From assembly GCA_030692045.1 (NCBI GenBank), contig JAUYCX010000035.1:1-64000 (forward strand): a DNA stretch of 64,000 nucleotides, given 5' to 3'. The position numbers were made by a program, and so were the translations under genes. The stretch's first letter is position 1. The number at the start of each line of letters is the position of its first letter. Under the pieces are notes generated by a model, which did no database searches, had not been told where the DNA came from, and saw only the letters and a program-made list of their open reading frames with translations. This DNA is from Candidatus Omnitrophota bacterium. GTDB lineage: Bacteria; Omnitrophota; Gorgyraeia; JAUYCX01. Shown in pieces: positions 1-7,130 of this stretch.

Positions 1-293
1 CAAAGATTACTGCTAATGAGGGAGCTGCACAAGCTGCTTTAAAGACTATTGCCACATCTGCAGAAACTTATGCCACAGGTAGTAATGGAACCTATCCAAC
101 TGCCGAGGGAAGCCTAAAGACTGGAACCATACCCTATTATAACAGAACTTTCTGCACCTCGAGAGTTCAGGGTTATTCGTTTGGTTGCACTTGGGCAAGC
201 ACTGGGTATACTATTGTGGCAACACCTGCTTCTGGGCAAACAGGCACACGCACCTTTACCATTACAACTGGTGGTATATTGACAACTCCATAA
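1..293 (+). CDS. pilA: major type IV pilin, 5'-truncated by window edge
   Basis: The reading frame is open from the first base to a TAA at 291-293 and encodes the C-terminal 97 residues of a pilin whose N-terminal helix lies outside the window. It aligns residue for residue with the complete pilin at 604-990: about nine substitutions and one missing Ser. The two cysteines that probably form the C-terminal disulfide loop (NRTFC...FGC) and the invariant TFTITTGGILTTP end are kept. The last ~90 bases of the gene and the ~50 bases after its stop are almost identical to those of the next copy, so the two are a tandem duplication. Product: structural subunit of the type IV pilus, inserted in the inner membrane and polymerised by the pilus machine. 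Followed by a good intrinsic terminator. Confidence 0.93.
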   Translation, partial: KITANEGAAQAALKTIATSAETYATGSNGTYPTAEGSLKTGTIPYYNRTFCTSRVQGYSFGCTWASTGYTIVATPASGQTGTRTFTITTGGILTTP

Positions 294-316
294 TTGGTTT
301 TTTCATTGGTGGTATT

Positions 317-358
317 GAAGAAGAGGGGGAGGAAATGCTTCCCCTCTTCTTTTTATTG
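317..358 (+). terminator. intrinsic terminator after first pilin copy
   Basis: A 10-bp perfect stem (AGAAGAGGGG at 319-328 with CCCCTCTTCT at 341-350, loop of 12) is followed directly by TTTTTATT. It lies 24 bp after the pilin stop and should end that transcript. Confidence 0.85.
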
Positions 359-396
359 TCTTTTTCAAATTTTGTGAAAAAAATCAAGATTTTTTC

Positions 397-426
397 TTGA
401 CAAATAAATAGAAGAAGTGATAGAAT
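397..426 (+). promoter_or_regulatory. sigma-70-type promoter of second pilin
   Basis: TTGACA at 397-402, an 18-bp spacer, then TAGAAT at 421-426. It falls between the terminator of the first pilin and a ~150-nt leader, so the second pilin is expected to have its own strong transcript starting near 433. Confidence 0.75.
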
Positions 427-458
427 TAATCAGTTTGTTAGACCAATGACTTTATTCT

Positions 459-564
459 TTTCTTAAAGCCAGATAAAGGGTTAGGAGAAATTAAAGCCCG
501 ATGGAATTATAAACTTTCCTCCTAAAGGAAATCTCCTGATAGCCGTTTACACTGTTTTAAGAAA
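459..564 (+). promoter_or_regulatory. structured 5' leader of pilin (candidate cis-regulatory RNA)
   Basis: The leader can fold into a closed three-stem shape. P1 pairs 459-469 with 554-564 (core TTTCTTAAA/TTTAAGAAA plus a G-U and a C-G pair). P2 pairs AGGAGA 483-488 with TCTCCT 532-537. P3 pairs TTTCCT 515-520 with AGGAAA 526-531 and stacks directly on P2. A 26-nt single strand (489-514) joins P2 to P3. TTAAAGCC(A/C)GAT occurs twice, at 463-474 and 491-502. CCTCCT at 518-523, in P3 and its loop, is an exact complement of the pilin Shine-Dalgarno AGGAGG at 589-594, so P3 and SD pairing are alternatives. No riboswitch class is recognised. Confidence 0.5.
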
Positions 565-603
565 TTAAAAGTCAAATCAAGGTCAGGAAGGAGGTATTTT
601 AAG

Positions 604-990
604 ATGAAAAAAGGTTTTACCTTGGTGGAAATTATGATAGTTGTAGCAATCATTGCTTTATTGGCGGCAATTGCCATACCCAACTTGTTAAGGGCAAAGA
701 TTACTGCTAATGAGTCTGCGGCTCAAGCGGCACTTAAGACTATTTCCACAGCTGCAGAAACTTATGCCATAGGTAGTAGTAATGGAGCCTATCCAACTGC
801 CGAGGGAAGCCTAAATACTGGAACCATACCCTATTATAACAGAACTTTCTGCACCTCGATAGTTCAGGGTTATTCGTTTGGTTGCACTTGGTCAAGCACT
901 GGGTATACTATTGTGGCAAGACCTGCTTCTGGGCAAACAGGCACACGCACCTTTACCATTACAACTGGTGGTATATTGACAACTCCATAA
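604..990 (+). CDS. pilA: major type IV pilin (prepilin, N-methylated class)
   Basis: A 128-residue prepilin. A four-residue basic leader MKKG is cut before F5 by the prepilin peptidase PilD; E9 (mature Glu5) and the hydrophobic segment 5-27 form the N-terminal assembly helix. C83 and C94 probably form the C-terminal disulfide loop. It is shorter than classic 150-160 residue pilins, as in geopilin-like forms. The start is secure: AGGAAGGAGG at 585-594 lies 9 nt upstream of the ATG. It is a tandem duplicate of the partial pilin at 1-293, has its own promoter at 397-426 and a long structured leader. Residue differences from the first copy cluster in the exposed globular part, which suggests two interchangeable or antigenically distinct major subunits. 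Confidence 0.95.
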   Translation: MKKGFTLVEIMIVVAIIALLAAIAIPNLLRAKITANESAAQAALKTISTAAETYAIGSSNGAYPTAEGSLNTGTIPYYNRTFCTSIVQGYSFGCTWSSTGYTIVARPASGQTGTRTFTITTGGILTTP

Positions 991-1020
991 TTGGTTTTTT
1001 CATTGGTGGTATTGAAGAAG

Positions 1021-1046
1021 AGGGGGAGGAAATGCTCCCCCTTTTT
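1021..1046 (+). terminator. weak terminator/attenuator after second pilin
   Basis: An 8-bp stem (AGGGGGAG 1021-1028, loop GAAATG, CTCCCCCT 1035-1042) and a short T-run. It is the duplicated counterpart of the terminator at 317-358, but its outer pairs are lost. Partial read-through into the prepilin at 1078 is plausible. Confidence 0.6.
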
Positions 1047-1077
1047 GTGAAGGAGAGTTTGAAAAATAGTATTTAAA

Positions 1078-1545
1078 ATGATAAAAGAGAAGATAGGTTT
1101 TACATTAATAGAGATAATGATAGTGGTGGGTGTGGTTTTGATTTTGGCTACCGTAGCTATACCCAATATGATGCGCTCAAAAATCGTGGGAAATGAAACC
1201 TCTGCCATAGCCACACTAAAAGTTGTCACCAATGCATGTAATCTCTATGCGATGAATAACAGTATCTATCCTACCAACATAGATAATTTAGTCACTAATC
1301 AAAACCCTGCTTATATTTCTAATGATGTGTATCAAGCCTTTCCTTTTACCTCGATTCTTCCCAAGGACGGTTATAGATTTAATTATGGTTTAACCGGAAC
1401 TACGGGTTTTTGGGTGAGAGCTCAGCCTTTCAGGTATCGAGTCAGTGGCATAAGAAGTTTTTATTGTAATGAATCAGGGTTACTCACCTATTGCGAAACC
1501 CAAAATTGTAACCCTACACCTCCTGGAGGAACCCCGATTTATTAG
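1078..1545 (+). CDS. type IV prepilin-like protein
   Basis: 155 residues with a class III signal: MIKEKIG then F8, E12 at mature position 5, and a hydrophobic helix to about residue 30. The N-terminal helix resembles the two major pilins upstream but the globular part is different. It carries C54 and a cysteine-bearing tail (C130, C139, C144). It starts 88 bp after the second pilin and shares its transcription direction, so it may be expressed by read-through of the weak terminator. The nearest Shine-Dalgarno-like run (AAGGAGA near 1049) is too far from the ATG to be sure of efficient translation. Likely a minor or alternative pilus subunit; exact role not determinable. Confidence 0.9.
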   Translation: MIKEKIGFTLIEIMIVVGVVLILATVAIPNMMRSKIVGNETSAIATLKVVTNACNLYAMNNSIYPTNIDNLVTNQNPAYISNDVYQAFPFTSILPKDGYRFNYGLTGTTGFWVRAQPFRYRVSGIRSFYCNESGLLTYCETQNCNPTPPGGTPIY

Positions 1546-1559
1546 CTTAATTTAAATTT

Positions 1560-3527
1560 ATGAAATCCCCAAAGCCCTTCCTTATTTCATATCCTAAACT
1601 AAATATAGTTATGTTTTATTTTTTAATCGGCAGCGTTGTTTATTTTAACAGTTTAAATAATCCTTTTATTTGGGATGATGAGGTGATTATAATTTTTAAC
1701 CCTTTGATTAAGCAGGGAGCAAATTTCCTTAACATTTTTAAGACTAATATGGTTGGCGGAATTTTGTCAGGCGTAACCTTTTATAGGCCAATTCAAGTGA
1801 TTAGCTATAAGCTGGATTATTTTTTTTGGGGTTTAAATCCTTTAGGTTTTCATATCACAAATATTATTTTATTTATTCTGAATGCGATTTTAGTGTTTTA
1901 CTTTGTGAATTTAATTTTAAAGGACTTTTGGGTCTCAAGTCTGTCTGGCTTATTTTTCTTGGTGCACCCTATTTATCCTGAGGCAGTAACCTATATCTCA
2001 GGCAGAGCAGATATACTGGCTGGGATTTTTCTTTTGTTAAGCTTTATTAGTTTTATTAAATATGATGAGAAGAAAAACATTTTCTGGTATTTCTTATCGA
2101 CTTTTAGTTTTTGCTTGGCTTTGCTTTCTAAGGAATTAGCAGTAGTTTTTCCTTTGATATTATTAATTTATGATTTCTGTTTTAAAAGAGATATTTTCCA
2201 TAGTTTAAAACCATTTTTGATAAGATATTTGCCAATATTTTTCATTGCCTCAATTTATATAGTTTTAAGATTAACAGTGTTAAAGTTTGGAGAATTTTTT
2301 CTCCCCACACCAGAATCATTTTTTACAAGATGTCTAATGTCTATAACTACCCTGAATGCATATTTGGGGATGTTATTTGTCCCCTTAGATATGCATATGT
2401 TGCGAGATTTTTCTCGTCCCAAATTTGAAATCATCACTGGATTATCTATTTTTTCATTTTTACTGTTATTGGTTTTTATTTGTTATTTCTTTAGAAAACA
2501 AAAAGTGCTTTTTTTCTTTTCTGTATGGTTTTTTGTAACATTATTACCGCAATCGGGAATTTTCCCTATCAATTCCTATATCTCTGATCATTTTATATAT
2601 TTGCCGGCAATTGGTTTTTTTGTAATTTTTTCTCATTATCTGTTGAAGCTAAAAGAAATTGGAAAGCATTTATTTTACATTGTAATTTTATCTATTCTTT
2701 TATGCTATTTAGCCCTTACTGTTGCGCACAACTATGATTGGAAGGATACAGAATATTTTTTTAGAAGAATTACTAAACTATCTCCACGTAGCTGGTTGGC
2801 GCACGATAATCTGGCAGGGGCATTGGTTAAAAAAGGTAGATATGATGAGGCCTTGAAAGAATATAAATGGGCGCTTGCCTTAGATATTTTTAAGACAAAG
2901 ACAGCGAATATAAAACTCTCGATCGCTAATGCTTATATACTTCTTACTCAAGCAGATGAGGCAATTAAAGAGCTGAATGAGATTGTAAAACTCGACCCAA
3001 ATTTTTCTGCTCAATCTATCCATTACAGTTTAGGGAATTGTTATTATTTAAAAAAAGATTATGAATCTGCGATTAAAGAGTTTAGGATTTTATTAAAATT
3101 TAATCCCAATGATGACTTAGCCAGGTTCAAATTAATCCAGGTATATTTAAGAACACATAAAAATGAACTTGTTTTTAGAGAATTGTCAGAGACGCTTGAT
3201 ATTGATAGCTCTTTATTGCGGCAAAAAACTTTTCCTCCCTTAAAAGATTATGGAAAGGTTATTCAAGAAAAGGATAACCTGGAGGTAACCTATGCCAAGT
3301 TAGGTATGCTTTTTTTTAATTATAATTTAATGGACTTAGCCAAGAAATCTTTTGAAAAAGCTATCCAGATTGCCCCTAATTATGCTGACCCTTATTGGCA
3401 TTTGGGAGGAATTTATTACAGAGAAGGTAAAAAACCAGAAGGTTTAAGGCTTTGGAATAAGGCATATAAGCTTGACCCCAATAATCCTATTGCTATTTCC
3501 TGGCGTAAGAATAAGAGATTACATTAA
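1560..3527 (+). CDS. TMTC-like membrane GT-C glycosyltransferase with C-terminal TPRs
   Basis: 655 residues in two halves. Residues 1-400 are a polytopic membrane domain with about ten hydrophobic spans. It carries an acidic motif W38-DDE in the first periplasmic loop and a YRP motif at 75-77, the layout of GT-C enzymes related to PMT and eukaryotic TMTC proteins (DUF1736 type), which use a polyprenyl-phosphate sugar to O-glycosylate proteins. Residues from about 401 to the end are tetratricopeptide repeats (for example LAHDNLAGALVKKGRYDEAL and YWHLGGIYYREGK), facing the periplasm. It lies between prepilin genes, so pilin or minor-pilin O-glycosylation is a reasonable guess. Substrate and sugar are not shown. 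No clear ribosome binding site precedes the ATG. Confidence 0.8.
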   Translation: MKSPKPFLISYPKLNIVMFYFLIGSVVYFNSLNNPFIWDDEVIIIFNPLIKQGANFLNIFKTNMVGGILSGVTFYRPIQVISYKLDYFFWGLNPLGFHITNIILFILNAILVFYFVNLILKDFWVSSLSGLFFLVHPIYPEAVTYISGRADILAGIFLLLSFISFIKYDEKKNIFWYFLSTFSFCLALLSKELAVVFPLILLIYDFCFKRDIFHSLKPFLIRYLPIFFIASIYIVLRLTVLKFGEFFLPTPESFFTRCLMSITTLNAYLGMLFVPLDMHMLRDFSRPKFEIITGLSIFSFLLLLVFICYFFRKQKVLFFFSVWFFVTLLPQSGIFPINSYISDHFIYLPAIGFFVIFSHYLLKLKEIGKHLFYIVILSILLCYLALTVAHNYDWKDTEYFFRRITKLSPRSWLAHDNLAGALVKKGRYDEALKEYKWALALDIFKTKTANIKLSIANAYILLTQADEAIKELNEIVKLDPNFSAQSIHYSLGNCYYLKKDYESAIKEFRILLKFNPNDDLARFKLIQVYLRTHKNELVFRELSETLDIDSSLLRQKTFPPLKDYGKVIQEKDNLEVTYAKLGMLFFNYNLMDLAKKSFEKAIQIAPNYADPYWHLGGIYYREGKKPEGLRLWNKAYKLDPNNPIAISWRKNKRLH

Positions 3528-3580
3528 CTTGAAATAGAGAATCTAATTTCTCAAATTATATTCTAAAATAAGGATTTGCA

Positions 3581-3609
3581 TTGACTTTTTAATCATTTGC
3601 AGTTATTAT
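3581..3609 (+). promoter_or_regulatory. candidate promoter for minor pilin genes
   Basis: TTGACT at 3581-3586, 17 bp, TATTAT at 3604-3609 (a TATAAT overlaps three bases downstream). It lies in the 99-bp gap after the glycosyltransferase and just upstream of the PilV-like gene. Confidence 0.5.
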
Positions 3610-3626
3610 AATTAAAGAAAATAAAT

Positions 3627-4163
3627 ATGATTAAAGAGATTAACCAGTTAAATTGCAAAGATCATCTTTCCTTAAAAAAACATTGTAATCAAAGACCTTT
3701 TCAGATGTTAAATTTATTTCAGAGTTTTAATTCAGCAGGGTTTACCCTGATGGAATTAATGATTGCGGCAATGATTTTAGCTTTTGTGTTGGTAAGCCTT
3801 TTAGCCAGTTTCATTGCCTGCCTTGACCTTGTGGAGATTTCTAAAAATACCTCAATTGCCATTAACAATGCTCAAAACAAGCTGGAAGAGATAAAAAACA
3901 CAAGCTATGCACAAATAAAAAATAATTATAATAATATCGCCTTTAATGTTGTAGGAATAACTGGCAAAGGCGTAAGTTATGTGGATGATACTAATCCAGA
4001 GCTGTTAGAGGTAATGATTAGCATAAGCTGGAAACAGAGAAATGGTCGGATTATCGGGGAGGATTTAAACTTAAATGGTGCGCTAAATGTGGGAGAGGAT
4101 ACTAATGCAAATGGGAAATTAGACTCTCCTGCTGAAATTGTTACTTATATTGCCGCACCATAA
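3627..4163 (+). CDS. PilV-like minor prepilin
   Basis: 178 residues. The class III cleavage site is G38 before F39 in SAG-FTLMELMIAA, with E43 at mature position 5. That gives an unusually long 38-residue leader if the first ATG is used. ATG 3705 would give a normal 12-residue leader (MLNLFQSFNSAG) and is a serious alternative; neither has a visible Shine-Dalgarno. Near the C-terminus a DLNLNG...GEDTNANGKLD stretch has the Asp/Asn/Gly spacing of EF-hand/dockerin-like calcium loops, seen in minor pilins of this kind. First gene of the minor pilin group V-W-X. Confidence 0.85.
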   Translation: MIKEINQLNCKDHLSLKKHCNQRPFQMLNLFQSFNSAGFTLMELMIAAMILAFVLVSLLASFIACLDLVEISKNTSIAINNAQNKLEEIKNTSYAQIKNNYNNIAFNVVGITGKGVSYVDDTNPELLEVMISISWKQRNGRIIGEDLNLNGALNVGEDTNANGKLDSPAEIVTYIAAP

Positions 4164-4167
4164 ATTT

Positions 4168-4184
4168 ATCCGCCTTCGGCGGAT
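4168..4184. repeat. solo short palindrome (ATCCGCC-TTC-GGCGGAT)
   Basis: Perfect 7-bp stem with a 3-nt loop between the PilV-like and PilW-like genes, followed by GTCGCTGATGAG. It resembles the GTCCGCCA/TGGCGGAC stem of the larger palindromic elements and may be a solo remnant. Confidence 0.55.
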
Positions 4185-4218
4185 GTCGCTGATGAGAAAA
4201 GCCCAGGGGCTGCATTGT

Positions 4219-4887
4219 ATGAAGAAGCAACTAAAGAATGGTTTTACCCTTGCTGAGATTCTGGTAGTTGTTTTGATATTTTCCTTTCTGATGAGCGGCT
4301 TGTTCGCTGTTTTACTCACTGGCCAGAGGTCTTGGCATGTTTCTGATGTTTCAATTGAACTTCAGCAGGATTTGCGTAGTTCCCTTATGCGTATAACCCG
4401 TGAGCTTCATCAGTCCGGTTTTAAATGTAATGACCCGCCAGCTTGCACTAACACAACCATTCAGGTAACCATTGCCCCAAATCCCGATGTAATCAACACG
4501 GATATTTTAAGATTTAAACTGCCTGTTGATTATAATCGGGATGGTTATATAAAAAATAATAACGGCATTGTAGAGCTTTGGGGTGCGAATTTGACTTGGG
4601 GTTGTAGTGATTTTGGCTGTCAAAAGCCCAAAAGTCCAGAGTCCCAGAACAATAATTATCAAATTGAATATTTGTTAGATGTAAATAAACAGCTTATAAG
4701 ACGGGTTTTGAATACTAGCTCGACTACAATTCAATCGGACATTTACGCTACTAATTTAATAGATTTTCAAGCCAGTATCAATGGAAACATTGTAACCATT
4801 CAATTAACAGCAGAAAAGAAACCTGCTGTAGGAGATAATATTACTTCTAACTTGAGTGTTCAGATTTTATTAAGGAACAGGGGGTAA
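4219..4887 (+). CDS. PilW-like minor prepilin
   Basis: From ATG 4219 the protein has 222 residues and a normal class III signal: MKKQLKNG cut before F9, E13 at mature position 5, then a hydrophobic helix. The frame is open upstream to 4138, overlapping the PilV-like gene, but that extension would put 28 residues before the leader, so 4219 is preferred. Features match PilW/GspJ-type pseudopilins: a first helix followed by SIELQQDLRSSLMRITRELHQ and a C-terminal beta domain. Its stop TAA (4885-4887) lies inside the duplicated AGGGGGTAAAT sequence at the edge of palindromic element A. Probably part of the pilus tip/priming complex. Confidence 0.85.
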   Translation: MKKQLKNGFTLAEILVVVLIFSFLMSGLFAVLLTGQRSWHVSDVSIELQQDLRSSLMRITRELHQSGFKCNDPPACTNTTIQVTIAPNPDVINTDILRFKLPVDYNRDGYIKNNNGIVELWGANLTWGCSDFGCQKPKSPESQNNNYQIEYLLDVNKQLIRRVLNTSSTTIQSDIYATNLIDFQASINGNIVTIQLTAEKKPAVGDNITSNLSVQILLRNRG

Positions 4888-4889
4888 AT
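4879..4889 (+). repeat. left direct repeat of element A (AGGGGGTAAAT)
   Basis: Identical 11 bp recur at 5095-5105. This copy contains the pilW-like stop codon; the other is the Shine-Dalgarno of the pilX-like gene. Confidence 0.75.
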
Positions 4890-5094
4890 GAGGACATAAG
4901 TTATGGAGTCCGCCACAGAACTTTGGCGGACGACATAACTTATATGTCCGAATTTACCCAGCACTAATTTTTGAAAGAGTGCATTATTTAAAACGAAGGT
5001 AAATTTAGTAACTATCTCATAGATTTTGAACACCGCACAGTTACAAAAATTAGTGCTGGGTTCAATTCCGACAAACAACTTACGTCGTCATTGA
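4886..5094. repeat. nested palindromic intergenic element A
   Basis: About 205 bp. Left hairpin: GGACATAAGTTATG (4892-4905) pairs with CATAACTTATATGTCC, enclosing GTCCGCCA/TGGCGGAC. Core: 18-bp perfect inverted repeat ACCCAGCACTAATTTTTG (4956-4973) with its complement at 5044-5061, 70 nt apart. Right part: AATTCCGACAAACAACTTACGTCGTCATT. The ends AAATGAG and TCATT match those of elements B-G. Flanked by an 11-bp direct repeat. The element separates the PilW-like and PilX-like genes, which would otherwise be joined with stop, Shine-Dalgarno and start overlapping. Confidence 0.75.
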
Positions 5095-5105
5095 AGGGGG
5101 TAAAT
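5095..5105 (+). repeat. right direct repeat of element A; SD of pilX-like gene
   Basis: AGGGGGTAAAT, identical to 4879-4889. It supplies the ribosome binding site immediately before ATG 5106. Confidence 0.75.
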
Positions 5106-6893
5106 ATGATTAAGAATAGAAAGGGTATTGCATTAGCTATCTCATTTTTGGTAATTATAGTGTTAGTAATTTTGGGCAGTGTTTTTATTTTAAGAAGTGT
5201 AGGCGAGAAAAATGCCGCGGATAAAGAAAAGAAATCTATTCAGGCATTTTATTTAGGAGAGGCAGGCGCCAATGAGGCATTAAATAGATTAGTTGTACTG
5301 ATTAATTCAGACTTAATGCTTACGGTAAATAGTACCAATCCACAAGTTTTAGCCAATAATGTCAGAAGCTATGTTAATTCTAGCGATGGCTTGGTTTTTT
5401 TGGCTAACTATACTAAGGAAAATAACACTCCTCAATTTATCTGTCCTCAAAATTGCTCTAACTGCCAAAACTGCACTTTTATAACTTATAATGGCCAAAT
5501 AACAAATTTTGGCCAAGGTAATTATCAATACATAATTACAGTTAATGAGAATGGCAATCCTACAACCATTACCACGGATGTTTGGGATTTTCCATATAAT
5601 TACAAAATTTCAAGTACTGGCACAGTTGCAGGTATCCCCCGCAAGATTATTTCCTCTGGAGATTTTACTGTGCGAGTTCAGCATGATAATTTTGCCAGAT
5701 ACGCTTTGTTTGATGTGCATCACACAACTCCTGGCGGAGATGCAGTTTGGTTTACCAGCCGGACAAATTTTAGTGGTCCTGTGCATACAAATGACCAATA
5801 TAGATTTTATGGGAATCCTAACAGTGTACCTGTGGGCATAAGTGGAACTTTTGAGGGTTTGGTAACCCAGCATTTAAACAAGGCTTGGTTTTATAATCTG
5901 GGCTCTCCTTTTCAGGCTGACCAGGACAGTAACCCTGGGAAAGATGTTCCGGTTTTAAATGCCGGTTTTCAGCGCGGTGTGAATGAAATAAACCTAGAAT
6001 CTTCAGTTACGCAGCAGGATTTAATGAATCAGGCGCAAGGTGGAGTGGGTGGCAGTTATGCAGATGGGATTTATGTGAATAATGACGGCAGTAATGTAAT
6101 CGGAGGGATTTATATAAAAGGAAACTCAACTATTGAAATGGGTAAGGATGTTAACGAAAATGCAACCTATAACATTGTTCAAGGCGGCTCAAATAAAATT
6201 ATTACTGTGGATTATGTAAATAACCAAACCACAGTCCAGACTGCGGGAGGTCCAACCAATGTTTATAACGGTAAGCCTGACGGCATAGATAATTTAGGCA
6301 CCATAATTTATGCTGATGGCGCTGTGGATAGTTTAAAAGGAACTGTTCAAAAGGATTCTCAGGTTACAGTTTCCAGCCAAGGTAACATTATAATTACAGA
6401 CCACATTATGTATGAGGATTACAATCCTGCTCAAGGAGTGCCGGGGCAACCGGGTTATGTTCCTCCTAATGCCGAAGGCAAGACCAATTTATTAGGCATA
6501 CTTTCTTGGGGCGGTGATGTTAATATTGGTACATCTTCGCCAAATGATATAAATCTACACGGCACAATGATGGCCAGAAACGGAATTTTTACTGTAGAAA
6601 GCTATTCCTCCCGCTGTAATTCTAATCCTAGTTGTGATTCTCAGTTACCTTCTGGTGGTTGTGGCGCAGCCACGCTTTTAGGTGGAGCCATTACAAATTT
6701 TTATGGTGCTTTTGGCACCTTTTGTGCTGGTGACGGAAGACCGCGCAGTGGCTATGGCAGAAATTTTGTTTATGATGAAAGAATGGCTCAGGGCAATGCA
6801 CCGCCTTATTTTCCGTCAATGAGAACATTTATTGCCCTTACCCCCAATGACACCATTAAGGATAAAATTACCTGGCAAGAGGGAGGTCAATGA
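5106..6893 (+). CDS. PilX-like large pilus assembly protein
   Basis: 595 residues from ATG 5106, chosen because AAGGGGG ends 5 nt upstream; an in-frame TTG at 5091 lies before this site and is unlikely. The N-terminus MIKNRKGIALAISFLVIIVL is a PilX-type positively charged segment plus membrane helix without the usual GFTL cleavage motif, followed by a Gly-poor GEAGANEAL helix. The long C-terminal part (about 190-590) is beta-rich and contains the TNFSGPVHTND region typical of DUF4900-like pilus-associated proteins. A cysteine cluster CxxxCxxCxxC lies at about 113-123, with further cysteine pairs near 500-540, so disulfide bonding or metal binding is likely. It ends directly at element B. Probably a tip adhesin-like minor component; precise role unknown. 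Confidence 0.8.
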   Translation: MIKNRKGIALAISFLVIIVLVILGSVFILRSVGEKNAADKEKKSIQAFYLGEAGANEALNRLVVLINSDLMLTVNSTNPQVLANNVRSYVNSSDGLVFLANYTKENNTPQFICPQNCSNCQNCTFITYNGQITNFGQGNYQYIITVNENGNPTTITTDVWDFPYNYKISSTGTVAGIPRKIISSGDFTVRVQHDNFARYALFDVHHTTPGGDAVWFTSRTNFSGPVHTNDQYRFYGNPNSVPVGISGTFEGLVTQHLNKAWFYNLGSPFQADQDSNPGKDVPVLNAGFQRGVNEINLESSVTQQDLMNQAQGGVGGSYADGIYVNNDGSNVIGGIYIKGNSTIEMGKDVNENATYNIVQGGSNKIITVDYVNNQTTVQTAGGPTNVYNGKPDGIDNLGTIIYADGAVDSLKGTVQKDSQVTVSSQGNIIITDHIMYEDYNPAQGVPGQPGYVPPNAEGKTNLLGILSWGGDVNIGTSSPNDINLHGTMMARNGIFTVESYSSRCNSNPSCDSQLPSGGCGAATLLGGAITNFYGAFGTFCAGDGRPRSGYGRNFVYDERMAQGNAPPYFPSMRTFIALTPNDTIKDKITWQEGGQ

Positions 6894-6894
6894 A
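6880..6894 (+). repeat. left direct repeat of element B (15 bp)
   Basis: AGGGAGGTCAATGAA, identical to 7131-7145. It contains the stop codon of the PilX-like gene. Confidence 0.8.
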
Positions 6895-7130
6895 GACACG
6901 ACTTATGGAACGAAGTGACATAAGTCGTTTGGCTGAATTGACCCAGCACTAATTTTACTGACAGCGCAGGTTTCTAAATAAAATGGTTTTATCCGAAATA
7001 AATCCGTAACATTGTTATTAAGCATATTAGTAAAATTAGTGCTGGGTTTAATTCGCAGACGGACTTCGTCCTATGATTTATGTCGTCCGCCACGAATATT
7101 GGCGGACTCCATAAATCATCTGCTCATTAA
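6889..7130. repeat. nested palindromic intergenic element B
   Basis: About 240 bp. Left hairpin ACGACTTATG 6898-6907 with CATAAGTCGT 6919-6928. Core: 19-bp perfect inverted repeat ACCCAGCACTAATTTTACT (6941-6959) with 7029-7047, the same core as elements A and E. Right double hairpin: ATGATTTATG 7073-7082 / CATAAATCAT 7110-7119 enclosing GTCCGCCA 7085-7092 / TGGCGGAC 7100-7107. A small GGAC-TTC-GTCC hairpin lies before it. Ends AATGAAGACA and TGCTCATT. Flanked by a 15-bp perfect direct repeat, the clearest insertion signature in the window. Confidence 0.8.

Noticed and set aside
185-400. Open frame of 71 codons, with a similar one at 882-1076
   Set aside because: Both are the same out-of-frame reading of the duplicated pilin 3' ends. 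Their similarity comes from the duplication, not from coding constraint.
459-564. GEMM-type c-di-GMP riboswitch
   Set aside because: AAAGCC and TAGCCG echo parts of the motif, but the tetraloop/receptor and the invariant core are not in the right order. Kept only as an unclassified leader.
5091-5105. TTG start five codons upstream for the PilX-like gene
   Set aside because: It would overlap the Shine-Dalgarno AAGGGGG that serves ATG 5106.
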